DNA from: Ramlibacter monticola
GTDB lineage: Bacteria; Pseudomonadota; Gammaproteobacteria; Burkholderiales; Burkholderiaceae_C
Reading direction: 5' to 3'
Length of the DNA stretch: 64,000 nt
NCBI RefSeq assembly: GCF_016722785.1
Contig: NZ_JAEQNE010000007.1
Coordinates: forward strand, 124,001 to 188,000
Shown here in pieces: positions 26,695 through 35,406 of this stretch. Under the pieces are notes generated by a model. That model was not told the DNA's origin. It did not search any database and saw only the letters and a list, made by a program, of their open reading frames with translations. Made by a program: the position numbers and the translations under genes. Positions within the stretch are counted from its first letter, which is position 1; every line of letters begins with the position of its first letter.

Positions 26695-27801
26695 ATGAGC
26701 GCGCCGGCTCCCTCGCCATCCTTCGACTCGCGTGCGCTGCGGCAGGTGCTGGGCGCCTTCGTCACCGGCGTGACCGTCATCACCACGGTGGACAAGGACG
26801 GCCGCCCTCATGGCCTGACCGCCAATTCCTTCAGCTCGGTCTCGCTGGACCCACCGCTGATCCTCTGGAGCCAGTCGCTCACGTCACCGAGCCATCCGGT
26901 GTTCCGCGAAGCCGAGCGCTTCGTGGTCAACATCCTCGCCGACGACCAGGTCGAGATTTCGAACCGCTTCGGCAGCGGCGGCGCCGACAAGTTCAACGGC
27001 TGCCCGACGCGGCCGGGGCTGGGCGGCGTGCCCTTGATCCAGGGCTGCGCCGCCTACCTCGAATGCCGGCGCATCAACAGCTTCCCCGGGGGCGACCACC
27101 TGGTGTTCCTCGGGCAGGTGGACCGCATCGAGCGCACCGGCCTGCAGCCGCTGGTGTTCGGCGGCGGCAAGTACCTGGTGGCGCAGCCGCACGACCTGGG
27201 CCTGCTGGCCGCGCCGGGCGGCGCCAACATCGCGCGCCTGAAGGCGGTGCGGCTGGCCACGCGGGCGCTGGTGAGCCTGTCCGACGAACTCGACGAAACC
27301 CTGGCGCTCGGCGTGTGGGGCAACAAGGGCCCGACCATCGTGCGCTGGGAGGAATCCAGCGAGCCGGTGAGCGACAACCTGCGCACCGGGCTCGTGCTGC
27401 CGGTGCTCACCTCCGCCACCGGGCTCGCCTTCGCTGCCTGGCTGCCGCGCGAGACCACCGCCCCTTTCATCGAGGCGGAACTGGCGCAGGGCATGGACCT
27501 CGTGCAGGTCGAACAGCAGCTGGCCCAGGCGCGGGCCAGCGGCATCGTGCGGCTGGTGGGCACCGACAAGTTCGCCGACCTGTACGGCACCAGCATCAGC
27601 GCGGCGAGCGTGCCCGTGTTCGACCACAGCGGGGCGATGGTGCTGGCGCTGACGGCGCTGGGCCACACGCAGCGCATGGATCTCTCCGAAGGCAGCCTCC
27701 TGGTCACTGGCCTGCGCCACTGCGCCGCGGCGGTGTCGCAGCGGCTGGGCGGCCGCAGTCCGGCGGCGACGGCGTCGAACGATCCGCTGACGGCGGCCTG
27801 A
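26695..27801 (+). CDS. Flavin reductase fused to an IclR-type effector-binding domain
   Basis: A 368-residue two-domain protein. Residues about 12-165 are a flavin reductase-like FMN-binding domain (GAFVTGVTVITTVDKDGRPH, LTANSFSSVSLDPPLI). Residues about 185-350 resemble the C-terminal effector-binding domain of IclR regulators (ETLALGVWGNKGPTIVRW, RTGLVLPVLTSATGLAFAAW). No helix-turn-helix is present. The second domain may bind the pathway substrate and tune FMN reduction for a partner monooxygenase (inference). It is 4 bp downstream of the amidohydrolase. Confidence 0.85.
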   Translation: MSAPAPSPSFDSRALRQVLGAFVTGVTVITTVDKDGRPHGLTANSFSSVSLDPPLILWSQSLTSPSHPVFREAERFVVNILADDQVEISNRFGSGGADKFNGCPTRPGLGGVPLIQGCAAYLECRRINSFPGGDHLVFLGQVDRIERTGLQPLVFGGGKYLVAQPHDLGLLAAPGGANIARLKAVRLATRALVSLSDELDETLALGVWGNKGPTIVRWEESSEPVSDNLRTGLVLPVLTSATGLAFAAWLPRETTAPFIEAELAQGMDLVQVEQQLAQARASGIVRLVGTDKFADLYGTSISAASVPVFDHSGAMVLALTALGHTQRMDLSEGSLLVTGLRHCAAAVSQRLGGRSPAATASNDPLTAA

Positions 27802-27828
27802 GCCGCTCGAATTCCGCCTGCGCGTCGA

Positions 27829-27852
27829 CCCTCGCCGGAATGACGGCGAGGG
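27829..27852. repeat. Extragenic hairpin
   Basis: Nine-bp arms CCCTCGCCG and CGGCGAGGG around GAATGA, in the gap before the response-regulator gene. There is no T-run, so it is more likely a REP-type element than a terminator. Confidence 0.5.
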
Positions 27853-27987
27853 AGCGCGGAAACCCTGAGTTGCCCTTTCCTACACCGGCATGGCCTGCGT
27901 GCTTGCAGCCGGACCGTAGCGCTGCGCCTAGAGTGGTTGCCCATACGGCGGTCCCCGAATGAGAGGGGCCGCCCTGGAGAACAGCAA

Positions 27988-28446
27988 ATGCCCTTCCGCG
28001 TCTTCATCGTCGAGGACAGTTCGACGATCCGCCACAACCTCATCGCCACCCTCAAGGAACTTGCGGAGTTCGAGCCGGTCGGCACGAGCGAGACGGAGCA
28101 CGAGGCGAAGCGCTGGCTGGCGGGCAACGACTGGGACCTGGCCATCACGGACCTGTTCCTGCGCGAAGGCAGCGGCCTCAACGTGCTGGAAGCCTGCCGT
28201 CGGCGGCGCCCCGGCCAGAAGGTGGTGGTGCTCAGCAACCACTCCTCGCGCGACGTGCGCTGGCGCTGCAGGCAGCTCGGCGCCGATGCGGTGTTCGACA
28301 AGTCGACCGAACTGGAAGCGCTGGTGGACTACTGCGTGCAGCACCGCCGCGCCCTGCAGCGGGACGATGCCGGAGCGCCGGAGCTGGCGGCTTCGAGGGC
28401 GGCGGCTACAGCACCCGCGACGGCTGTTCCGGAAGCACCGGCTTGA
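27988..28446 (+). CDS. Stand-alone response-regulator receiver protein
   Basis: A 152-residue protein made of one receiver domain plus a short Ala/Pro-rich tail. The acidic pair Glu9-Asp10, phospho-acceptor Asp55 (AITDLFL) and Lys105 (VFDKS) are present. No output domain follows, so it acts by protein contact, like CheY. No histidine kinase is nearby. The ATG at 27988 is 7 nt after GGAGA. The last 41 bp overlap the convergent Na/Pi gene, so the two transcripts are antisense there. Confidence 0.9.
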   Translation: MPFRVFIVEDSSTIRHNLIATLKELAEFEPVGTSETEHEAKRWLAGNDWDLAITDLFLREGSGLNVLEACRRRRPGQKVVVLSNHSSRDVRWRCRQLGADAVFDKSTELEALVDYCVQHRRALQRDDAGAPELAASRAAATAPATAVPEAPA

Positions 28447-30073
28447 GCCGGCTGGGCGCCAGCGCGCCCGCCGAGTCGAGGATGGGGTAGGCAATCGAGC
28501 AGATGTGGGAATTGATCCGCTTGAGGTCGCTGATCAGGTCCAGGTGGAGCGAGCTGGTCTCGATGCTCTGCGCCGTATTCTCGGTCAGCCGCGTGAGGTG
28601 CGTGCCGGCGTAGGCGCGCTCGAGGTCGCGGAAGCGCGCCTTTTCCTCGAGCAGCTTCTGCGCGTCGCGCACCGAGGCGTTGAGGAAGACGCTCATGCCG
28701 AGCCGCAGGTTGTCCACCAGCCGGGCGTGCAGTTCGCAGATCTCCGCCATGCCGGCGTCGGAGAAGCTGCGGTTCTTGCGGATCTTCTTCTCCTCGATGT
28801 CCAGCAGGATCCGCTCGATGATGTCGCCGATCTGCTCCATGTTGATCGTGAAGCTGATGATGTCGGTCCAGCGGCGGCTCTCCTCCTCGCCCAGCGCCTC
28901 GCGCGAGATCTTGGTGAGGTAGTACTTGATCGCGGAGTAGAGCTGGTCGACCGTGTCGTCCATGCGGCGCAGTTCCTCGGCCAGCCGCAGGTCGTTCTCC
29001 TTGATCACGCGCAGCATGCCCAGCAGCATGCTCTCCACCACGTCGGCCTGGTGCAGCGCCTCGCGCGCTGCGTTCGAGATGGCGAGGGAGGGCGTCTCGA
29101 GCGCCGAAGGGTCGAGGTGGTGCGGCCGCCCGGTGACGGGGTTGCGGTCCGGCTTCGGCAGCCACTGCCCGACCCAGCGCGCCACGTACTGCGTGAAGCC
29201 GATGAACAGGATCGCGATCAGGACGTTGAAGGCCAGGTGGTACAGCACCACCGCCGTGGCGTGGTCGGGCACCGCCGGGCGCAGGTAGGTCACCCAATAG
29301 CCGACGAAGGGCGCGGCCAGGACCACGCCGAAGCACTTGAACACGAGGTTGCCGATCGGCACCTGCCGCACCGGCACGGCGGACTTGGCGGTGGCCAGCA
29401 CGCCCAGCAGGCCGCTGCCCAGGTTGGCGCCGATGGTCAGGCCCAGCGCCACGTCCAGCGGGATGCCGCCGGAGGCCGCCAGCGTGGCGGTCAGCAGCAC
29501 GATGGCCAGGCTGGAGTAGGCGACCACCGCCATCAGGGCGCCCACCGTGATCTCCAGCAGGATGTCGCTGTAAAGCGATTGCAGCAGCGCCTTGACTGCC
29601 GGCGAGCGGACCATGATCGCCGTGGACTCGGACACCAGGCGCAGCGCCAGCAGCATCAGCCCCAGGCCGATCAGCACGCGGCCGAAGCGGCCGAGGGGGG
29701 TGGACTGGCGGGTGATGAACAGCACCACGCCGACGAAGATGAACAGGGGCGACAGCCAGGACAGGTCGAAGGAGAAGACCACCGCCATCATGCTGGAGCC
29801 GACGTCGGCGCCGAGCATCATGGCCAGCGCCGTGGGCAGGCTCACCACGCCCTGGCCGACGAAGGCGGAGACGATCAGGGCCGTGGCGGTGCTGGACTGC
29901 ACCAGGGCCGTGACGCCGAACCCCGCCAGGCCGGCGGCCGGGCGGGTGCTGATGCTGCGCGCCAACACCTGGCGCAGGTTCGCCCCGAAGACCCGCAGGA
30001 TGCCGGTGCGAACGAGATACGTGCCCCAGACCAGCAGCGCCACCGCCGCCAGCAGGTTCAGCAAATGCTTCAT
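28406..30073 (-). CDS. Na/Pi cotransporter family protein with PhoU-like domain
   Basis: A 555-residue protein. The N-terminal half has two inverted NptA-type repeats with the QSSTATA motif (GVTALVQSSTATALIVSAF) and TIGANLGSGLLG; the C-terminal part (about 345-545) is a helical PhoU-like domain. It moves phosphate with sodium, or regulates uptake, across the inner membrane. The start at 30073 (MKHLLNLLAAVALLVWG) leads directly into the first membrane segment. It overlaps the response-regulator gene by 41 bp. Confidence 0.93.
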   Translation of the reverse strand: MKHLLNLLAAVALLVWGTYLVRTGILRVFGANLRQVLARSISTRPAAGLAGFGVTALVQSSTATALIVSAFVGQGVVSLPTALAMMLGADVGSSMMAVVFSFDLSWLSPLFIFVGVVLFITRQSTPLGRFGRVLIGLGLMLLALRLVSESTAIMVRSPAVKALLQSLYSDILLEITVGALMAVVAYSSLAIVLLTATLAASGGIPLDVALGLTIGANLGSGLLGVLATAKSAVPVRQVPIGNLVFKCFGVVLAAPFVGYWVTYLRPAVPDHATAVVLYHLAFNVLIAILFIGFTQYVARWVGQWLPKPDRNPVTGRPHHLDPSALETPSLAISNAAREALHQADVVESMLLGMLRVIKENDLRLAEELRRMDDTVDQLYSAIKYYLTKISREALGEEESRRWTDIISFTINMEQIGDIIERILLDIEEKKIRKNRSFSDAGMAEICELHARLVDNLRLGMSVFLNASVRDAQKLLEEKARFRDLERAYAGTHLTRLTENTAQSIETSSLHLDLISDLKRINSHICSIAYPILDSAGALAPSRLKPVLPEQPSRVL

Positions 30074-30164
30074 GTTCTGCAGGACATGATACGCCGCGCA
30101 GGCACCGGCCGGACTGCGGATGAGTCCTGTCAACCGGGCGAGTGTTGCTGTCTTGCCGCCTTCT

Positions 30165-30689
30165 TTACTTGCTGCGCCGCACCCGCAGCAGTTCGTCCAG
30201 GATCAGGCCCGCCGCGCCGACCGTGATCGCCGCGTCCGCGACGTTGAAGGCCGGGAAGTACCAGCGGTTTTCCCAGTGGAACTGCAGGAAGTCGACCACG
30301 TAGCCATGCAGCAGGCGGTCGACGACGTTGCCGATGGCCCCGCCGAGGATGCACGCCAGCGCGAAGCAGAACAGCTTCTGCCCCGCATGCTTCTTCAGCA
30401 GGTACAGGATGAACAGCGTCGCCACCACCCCGATCCCGGTGAACAGCCAGCGCTGCCAGCCCGAGGCCGCGGCCAGGAAGGAGAAGGCGGCGCCGGTGTT
30501 GTGGGCCCGGACGATGTTGAAGAAGGACGTGACGGTGGTCGAATCCCCGAGCTTGTAGTAGCCGAGGATCAGCACCTTGGTGAACTGGTCGGCGATCAGC
30601 ACGATCAGCGCCAGCGCCAGCCACGGCCACATGCTGCCGCGCGCCGCGCCCGCGCCCCGGACGCCCAGCGTATTGCCGCGCGCCGCCAT
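30165..30689 (-). CDS. lspA: Lipoprotein signal peptidase (prolipoprotein signal peptidase II)
   Basis: A 174-residue inner-membrane aspartyl protease that removes signal peptides from lipid-modified prolipoproteins. Four hydrophobic segments are present; the catalytic Asp124 (NVVDR) and Asp152 (FNVADAAI) are intact, as is VRAHNTGAAFSF. The ATG overlaps the ileS stop as TGATG, the usual ileS-lspA coupling. The first 19 residues exceed the E. coli protein; Met20 is an alternative start. Confidence 0.95.
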   Translation of the reverse strand: MAARGNTLGVRGAGAARGSMWPWLALALIVLIADQFTKVLILGYYKLGDSTTVTSFFNIVRAHNTGAAFSFLAAASGWQRWLFTGIGVVATLFILYLLKKHAGQKLFCFALACILGGAIGNVVDRLLHGYVVDFLQFHWENRWYFPAFNVADAAITVGAAGLILDELLRVRRSK

Positions 30690-33553
30690 CAGGCTGCCAC
30701 CCCGTGCTCGTTGTCCCCCCGGCCCTTGCCGGAAATGGTTTCGGCGCAGCGGCCGCAGATCGCCGGGTGCCCGGCGTCGCTGCCGACGTCCTCGCGCCAG
30801 TGCCAGCAGCGCTCGCACTTGGCGCCGCTGGAGGGCGTGACGATCACCGACAGCTCCTCGTCGGCCATCGGCTGCGGATCGAGCGTGACCCGGGACGTGA
30901 TGAACACGAACTTGAGGTCGTCGCCCAGCGAGCGCAGCAGCGCCAGGTCGCGGGCGTTGGCCCGGATGGTCAGCGTGGCCTGCAGCGAGGAGCCCACCTT
31001 GCCTTCGGTGCGCAGCGCCTCGATGTACTTGTTGGCCACGTCGCGCACGGCGCGGATCCGTTCCCACTTGGCGAGCAGGTCGGTGTCGGGGCTGCCGATC
31101 TCGGCGTACTCCTCCAGGAAGATCGAGTCGGAGCTGCCGAACAACTTCCAGGCCTCCTCCGCGGTGAAGCTGAGGAAGGGCGCCATCCAGCGCAGCATCG
31201 CGTGCGTGATGTTCCACAAGGCGGTCTGGGCGCTGCGGCGGGCGTGCGACTTCAGGGCCGTGGTGTACAGGCGGTCCTTCAGCACGTCGAGGTAGAACGC
31301 GCCCAGGTCCTCCGAGCAGTAGACCTGCAGCTTGGCCACCACCGGGTGGAATTCGTAGACCTCGTAGTGCCCCAGCACCTCGGCCTGGAACTGCGCCGCG
31401 CGCGCCAGCGCGTAGCGGTCGATCTCCAGCATCTCGGCCAGAGGCACCGCGTCCTTCGCCGGATCGAAGTCGCTGACGTTCGCCAGCAGGAACCGCAGGG
31501 TATTGCGGATGCGCCGGTAGGCGTCGACCACCCGGGCCAGGATCTTGTCGTCGCCGGCGATGTCGCCGGAGTAGTCGGAGGCGGCCACCCACAGGCGGAT
31601 GATCTCGGCGCCGAGCTTGGAACTGACCTGCTGCGGCTCGATGCCGTTGCCCAGCGACTTGCTCATCTTGCGGCCCTGGCTGTCCACCGTGAAGCCGTGC
31701 GTGAGCAGCCCGCGGTAGGGCGCGCGCCCGTACATCGCGCAGGCCGTGAGCAGCGAGGAGTGGAACCAGCCGCGGTGCTGGTCGTGGCCTTCGAGGTAGA
31801 GGTCCGCTTCCGGGCCGTTCTCGTGCGCCGCGCCCGCATGCGAGCCCTTCAGCACGGTGCTGTGCGTGGTGCCGGAGTCGAACCACACTTCGAGGATGTC
31901 GGTGCTCTTGCTGTAGTTCGGCGCGTCGGCGGCGGCGCCCACCTTCGCCAGGATCTCCTCGGTGGAGGCCTTGCTCCAGGCCTCGATACCGCCGGCCTGC
32001 ACCATGTCGGCCGCCAGGTCCAGGATCTCCATGGTCTTCGGATGCAGGTCGCCCGAGTCGCGGTGCAGGAAGAAGGGCAGGGGCACGCCCCAGCTGCGCT
32101 GGCGGCTGATGCACCAGTCGGGCCGGCCGGCGATCATGTCGCGCAGGCGGGCCTGGCCGTTCTCGGGGAAGAAGCTGGTTTCCTCGATCGCCTCCAGCGC
32201 CATCCGGCGCAGGGTCTTCGGGGCCTTGTTCCTGGTGAACACCCCTTCGCCTTCGTCCATGCGGATGAACCACTGGGCGGCGGCGCGGTAGATCACGGGC
32301 GTCTTGTGGCGCCAGCAGTGCGGGTAGCTGTGGACGATGTTCTCGGTGGTGAACAGGCGGCCGGCCTGGTCCAGCGTAGCCAGGATGTGCGGCACGGCCT
32401 TCCAGATGTTTTCGCCGGGGAACAGCGGGAAGTCCGCCGCGTAGGCGCCGTTGCCCTGCACCGGGTTGAGGATCTGGTCGTACTTCATGCCGTGCGAGAC
32501 GCAGGAGTTGAAGTCGTCCAGGCCGTAGGCGGGCGAGGAGTGCACGATGCCGGTGCCGTCTTCGGCGGTGGCGTAGTCGGCCAGGTACACGGGCGACAGG
32601 CGCCGGTAGCCGGCGTCCACGTCGTACAGCGGGTGGCGGAATTCGAGGCCGCCGAGGTTCTTGCCCTCGGTGGTGGCCAGCACCTTGCCTTCCAGCTTGT
32701 AGCGGGCCAGCGCCTTCTCGACCAGCACCTCGGCCAGGATCAGCTTGCCGCGCGGGGTGTCGACCAGCGCGTAGACGATCTCGGGGTTCAGGTTGAGCGC
32801 CTGGTTGGCCGGGATGGTCCAGGCGGTGGTTGTCCAGATCACCGCGAAGACGTCGTCGCCGCCGGCGGGCAGGCCGAACGCTGCGTAGACCCGGGCGGCA
32901 TCGTCCGCCTGGAAGCCGACATCCAGCGTCTGCGACTTCTTGTCCGCGTACTCGATCTCGAACTCGGCCAGCGAGGAGCCGCAGTCGAAGCACCAGTACA
33001 CGGGCTTGAGGCCGCGGTAGACGAAGCCGCGCTCGATCACGCGCTTGAAGGCGCGGATCTCGTTGGCCTCGGTCGCGAAGTCCATCGTCCGGTAGGGGTC
33101 CTCCCAGTCGCCCAGCACGCCGAGGCGCTTGAAGTCGGTGCGCTGGATGTCGATCTGCTCGGTGGCGAAGGCGCGGCTCCTGGCCTGCATCTCGTCGCGG
33201 GGCAGGTTGCGGCCGTGCTTCTTCTCGATCGCGTTCTCGATCGGCAGGCCGTGGCAGTCCCAGCCCGGGATGTAGGCCGCGTCCAGGCCCTTGAGCTGGC
33301 GCGACTTGACGATCATGTCCTTCAGGATCTTGTTGACGGCGTGGCCCATGTGGATCTGGCCGTTGGCGTACGGCGGGCCGTCGTGCAGGATGAACTTCTG
33401 GCGGCCGCAGCGGGCCTCGCGCAGGCGCTTGTAGAGGCCCTGGTCCTCCCACTCCTTCACCCAGCCCGGCTCGCGCTTGGGCAGGTCCCCGCGCATGGGG
33501 AAGGGGGTGTCGGGCAGGTTCAGGGTGGCGCGGTAATCGGTCTTGTCGTTCAT
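30689..33553 (-). CDS. ileS: Isoleucyl-tRNA synthetase
   Basis: A 954-residue class I synthetase charging tRNA-Ile, with an editing domain in the middle. The HIGH-type motif is HMGH at 68-71 (PPYANGQIHMGHA), KMSKS is at about 628-632, and a zinc-binding CERCW...CGRC pair lies near 910-935. The start at 33553 (MNDKTDYRATLNLPDT) matches the family; the frame continues upstream into REP-like repeats. It is followed by lspA with a 1-nt overlap and preceded by ribF, the common ribF-ileS-lspA order. Confidence 0.97.
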   Translation of the reverse strand: MNDKTDYRATLNLPDTPFPMRGDLPKREPGWVKEWEDQGLYKRLREARCGRQKFILHDGPPYANGQIHMGHAVNKILKDMIVKSRQLKGLDAAYIPGWDCHGLPIENAIEKKHGRNLPRDEMQARSRAFATEQIDIQRTDFKRLGVLGDWEDPYRTMDFATEANEIRAFKRVIERGFVYRGLKPVYWCFDCGSSLAEFEIEYADKKSQTLDVGFQADDAARVYAAFGLPAGGDDVFAVIWTTTAWTIPANQALNLNPEIVYALVDTPRGKLILAEVLVEKALARYKLEGKVLATTEGKNLGGLEFRHPLYDVDAGYRRLSPVYLADYATAEDGTGIVHSSPAYGLDDFNSCVSHGMKYDQILNPVQGNGAYAADFPLFPGENIWKAVPHILATLDQAGRLFTTENIVHSYPHCWRHKTPVIYRAAAQWFIRMDEGEGVFTRNKAPKTLRRMALEAIEETSFFPENGQARLRDMIAGRPDWCISRQRSWGVPLPFFLHRDSGDLHPKTMEILDLAADMVQAGGIEAWSKASTEEILAKVGAAADAPNYSKSTDILEVWFDSGTTHSTVLKGSHAGAAHENGPEADLYLEGHDQHRGWFHSSLLTACAMYGRAPYRGLLTHGFTVDSQGRKMSKSLGNGIEPQQVSSKLGAEIIRLWVAASDYSGDIAGDDKILARVVDAYRRIRNTLRFLLANVSDFDPAKDAVPLAEMLEIDRYALARAAQFQAEVLGHYEVYEFHPVVAKLQVYCSEDLGAFYLDVLKDRLYTTALKSHARRSAQTALWNITHAMLRWMAPFLSFTAEEAWKLFGSSDSIFLEEYAEIGSPDTDLLAKWERIRAVRDVANKYIEALRTEGKVGSSLQATLTIRANARDLALLRSLGDDLKFVFITSRVTLDPQPMADEELSVIVTPSSGAKCERCWHWREDVGSDAGHPAICGRCAETISGKGRGDNEHGVAA

Positions 33554-33578
33554 TGGGGAGCCTTCACGGACTCTTGTC

Positions 33579-33647
33579 ATGCCGGCCCGGTGCCGGCATC
33601 CACGCGGCGTGCCTCGCGTGGGGCGGGATCGCGGGCGGGACGCCCGC
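33579..33647. repeat. REP-like cluster of three hairpins between ribF and ileS
   Basis: Three inverted repeats in a row: ATGCCGGC/GCCGGCAT (33579-33599), CACGCG/CGCGTG (33601-33620) and GCGGGCG/CGCCCGC (33631-33647). They lie inside the probable ribF-ileS transcript without T-runs, so they may stabilise or process the mRNA rather than stop transcription. Confidence 0.6.
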
Positions 33648-33660
33648 GGCGACAAGGTCG

Positions 33661-34671
33661 TTAAATTCGGTCGCGCGTGGTCTGGCGCCGGGTTTCGGCG
33701 TGCGTGGAAGCGAAGAACGCCCGCGCGGCGTCGCAGTCGCGCGCGATGCCGGCCTTGAGGGCGTCGAGCCCGTCGTAGCGCAGCTCGTCGTGCAGTTTGT
33801 GCAGCAGTTCCACGCGGATGATTTTACCGTAGGCCCCTTCCTCGCCCAGGCGGGCCGGCCAATCGAAGCAATGGGTCTCCAGCAGCACCCGTCCGCCGTT
33901 GACGTCGCGCGGGTCCAGCGAGGGCCGGATCCCCAGGTTGGCCACGCCTTCCAGGGGCGCCTCGCCCAGGCCGTGGACCGTCACGGCGAAGATGCCGCTG
34001 GCCGCCGGCTTCCAGTGGGAGAACCGCAGGTTGAGGGTCTTGAAGCCGAGCTCGCGACCGAGCTTGCGGCCGTGCACCACGTGGCCGCTGATGCTGTACG
34101 GGCGGCCCAGGAGGGCGGCCGTGCCAGCCATGTCGCCGCGGGCCAGCGCCTCGCGGACGGCCGAGCTCGACACGCGCAGGCCGTGCACCTCGTAGCTGTT
34201 CATGCGCGCCACGTCGAAACCCTGCCGGCTGCCGGCCGAATCGAGCATGGCGTAGTCGCCGGCGCGCCGGGCGCCGAAGCGGAAGTCGTCGCCCACCAGC
34301 ACGTACTTCGCCCCCAGGCCGCGGACCAGCACTTCGTCGATGAAGGCCTCGGGCTGCTGGCTGGACAGGCGGGCGTCGAACTTGAGGATCACGCACTGGT
34401 CGACCCCGCACTTGCGCAGCTCGGTGAGCTTGTCGCGCAGGGTGGCTACCCGGGCCGGGGCCACTTCGGGCTTGCGGAAGACGGCCGCGAAATAGTCGCG
34501 CGGGTGCGGCTCGAAGGTGAGCACGCAGCTGGGGACCCGCCGGTGGCGCGCCTCGCTGTTCAGCAGCGCCAGCATGGCCTGGTGGCCCCGGTGGACCCCG
34601 TCGAAGTTGCCGATCGTGACGGCGCAGGCGCCGGCGATCTGGGGGTGATGGAAACCGTGCAGGATCTGCAT
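33661..34671 (-). CDS. ribF: Bifunctional riboflavin kinase / FAD synthetase
   Basis: A 336-residue enzyme making FMN and then FAD. The N-terminal adenylyltransferase domain has GNFDGVHRGHQ (21-31) and the family motif SSSAVREAL; the C-terminal riboflavin kinase domain starts near GRPYSISGHVVHGRKLGREL. The start at 34671 (MQILHGFHH) fits the family. It is the first gene of ribF-ileS-lspA. Confidence 0.96.
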   Translation of the reverse strand: MQILHGFHHPQIAGACAVTIGNFDGVHRGHQAMLALLNSEARHRRVPSCVLTFEPHPRDYFAAVFRKPEVAPARVATLRDKLTELRKCGVDQCVILKFDARLSSQQPEAFIDEVLVRGLGAKYVLVGDDFRFGARRAGDYAMLDSAGSRQGFDVARMNSYEVHGLRVSSSAVREALARGDMAGTAALLGRPYSISGHVVHGRKLGRELGFKTLNLRFSHWKPAASGIFAVTVHGLGEAPLEGVANLGIRPSLDPRDVNGGRVLLETHCFDWPARLGEEGAYGKIIRVELLHKLHDELRYDGLDALKAGIARDCDAARAFFASTHAETRRQTTRDRI

Positions 34672-34823
34672 TGGGGTGATATGTTTTTGATAGCAGGCCG
34701 GTGCCGGCCGCCGAGGCCGACGCACGCATGGCCTGACACAGGCGCAGCACGAAAACACGGTATATTGTGTCTCACGCTGCCTCCGGGCGCTGGCGCCCGG
34801 CGGGGGCGACGTCCGTGCTGAAT

Positions 34824-34828
34824 GGAGG
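34824..34828 (+). promoter_or_regulatory. Shine-Dalgarno GGAGG that decides a TTG start
   Basis: GGAGG lies 7 nt before the TTG at 34836. In-frame GTG codons further upstream lack any ribosome-binding site, so TTG is preferred. Confidence 0.6.
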
Positions 34829-34835
34829 CCCCGTC

Positions 34836-35393
34836 TTGAAGGTCTTGAAGCTGTCCGCCCAGGGACTGCCCCAGTCGTGGATTTCGCTGGAGCAAGCCGT
34901 CCTGCACTACGCCGCCGACCAGGTGCGGTGGGAGGCAGGCGCGGAGGTGGCCGTGTTCCGCGGCGGCACCAATGCGCTCAGCGGCCTGCAGTCGATCATC
35001 ACGGTCAACAGCATCATCGGCACCAAGGGCGTGCCGAACATCAACCCCTTCGAGCTCAAGCCGGGCCTCACCAACGGCAAGCTGTTCGCGCGCGACCGCA
35101 ACGTCTGCGCCTACTGTGGCGGGCACTTCCACGAGGAGGAGCTCACGCGCGAGCACATCGTCCCCTTCGCGCAGAACGGCCGGGATCACTGGATGAACGT
35201 GGTGACGGCCTGCCGCACCTGCAACCACCGCAAGGGCAGCCGCACGCCGGAGCAGGCCAACATGGCGCTGTTGTACACGCCCTACGTGCCGAGCCTGTGG
35301 GAGGACTTCATCCTGCGCAACCGCCGCATCCTGGCAGACCAGATGGAATTCCTGATGGCGCACCTGCCCAAGAATTCGCGGCTGCACGCCTAG
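34836..35393 (+). CDS. HNH endonuclease family protein
   Basis: A 185-residue protein with a complete HNH nuclease fold: Cys91-x2-Cys94 (CAYCGGHF), the catalytic-type His107 in TREHIVP, and Cys126-x2-Cys129-Asn130-His131 (CRTCNHRKGS). Two CxxC pairs bind a structural zinc. Free-standing proteins of this type are conserved in Burkholderiales, and nothing nearby suggests restriction or phage. The TTG start is supported by GGAGG 7 nt upstream and by the MKVLKLSAQGLP N-terminus. A hairpin (34783-34800) lies in the leader. Confidence 0.85.
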   Translation: MKVLKLSAQGLPQSWISLEQAVLHYAADQVRWEAGAEVAVFRGGTNALSGLQSIITVNSIIGTKGVPNINPFELKPGLTNGKLFARDRNVCAYCGGHFHEEELTREHIVPFAQNGRDHWMNVVTACRTCNHRKGSRTPEQANMALLYTPYVPSLWEDFILRNRRILADQMEFLMAHLPKNSRLHA

Positions 35394-35406
35394 GCCTCGC
35401 CGGCGT

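Noticed and set aside
30704..33664. A 986-residue open frame on the plus strand opposite ileS
   Set aside because: Shadow frame from GC-rich third codon positions; ileS on the minus strand has full family motifs and length.
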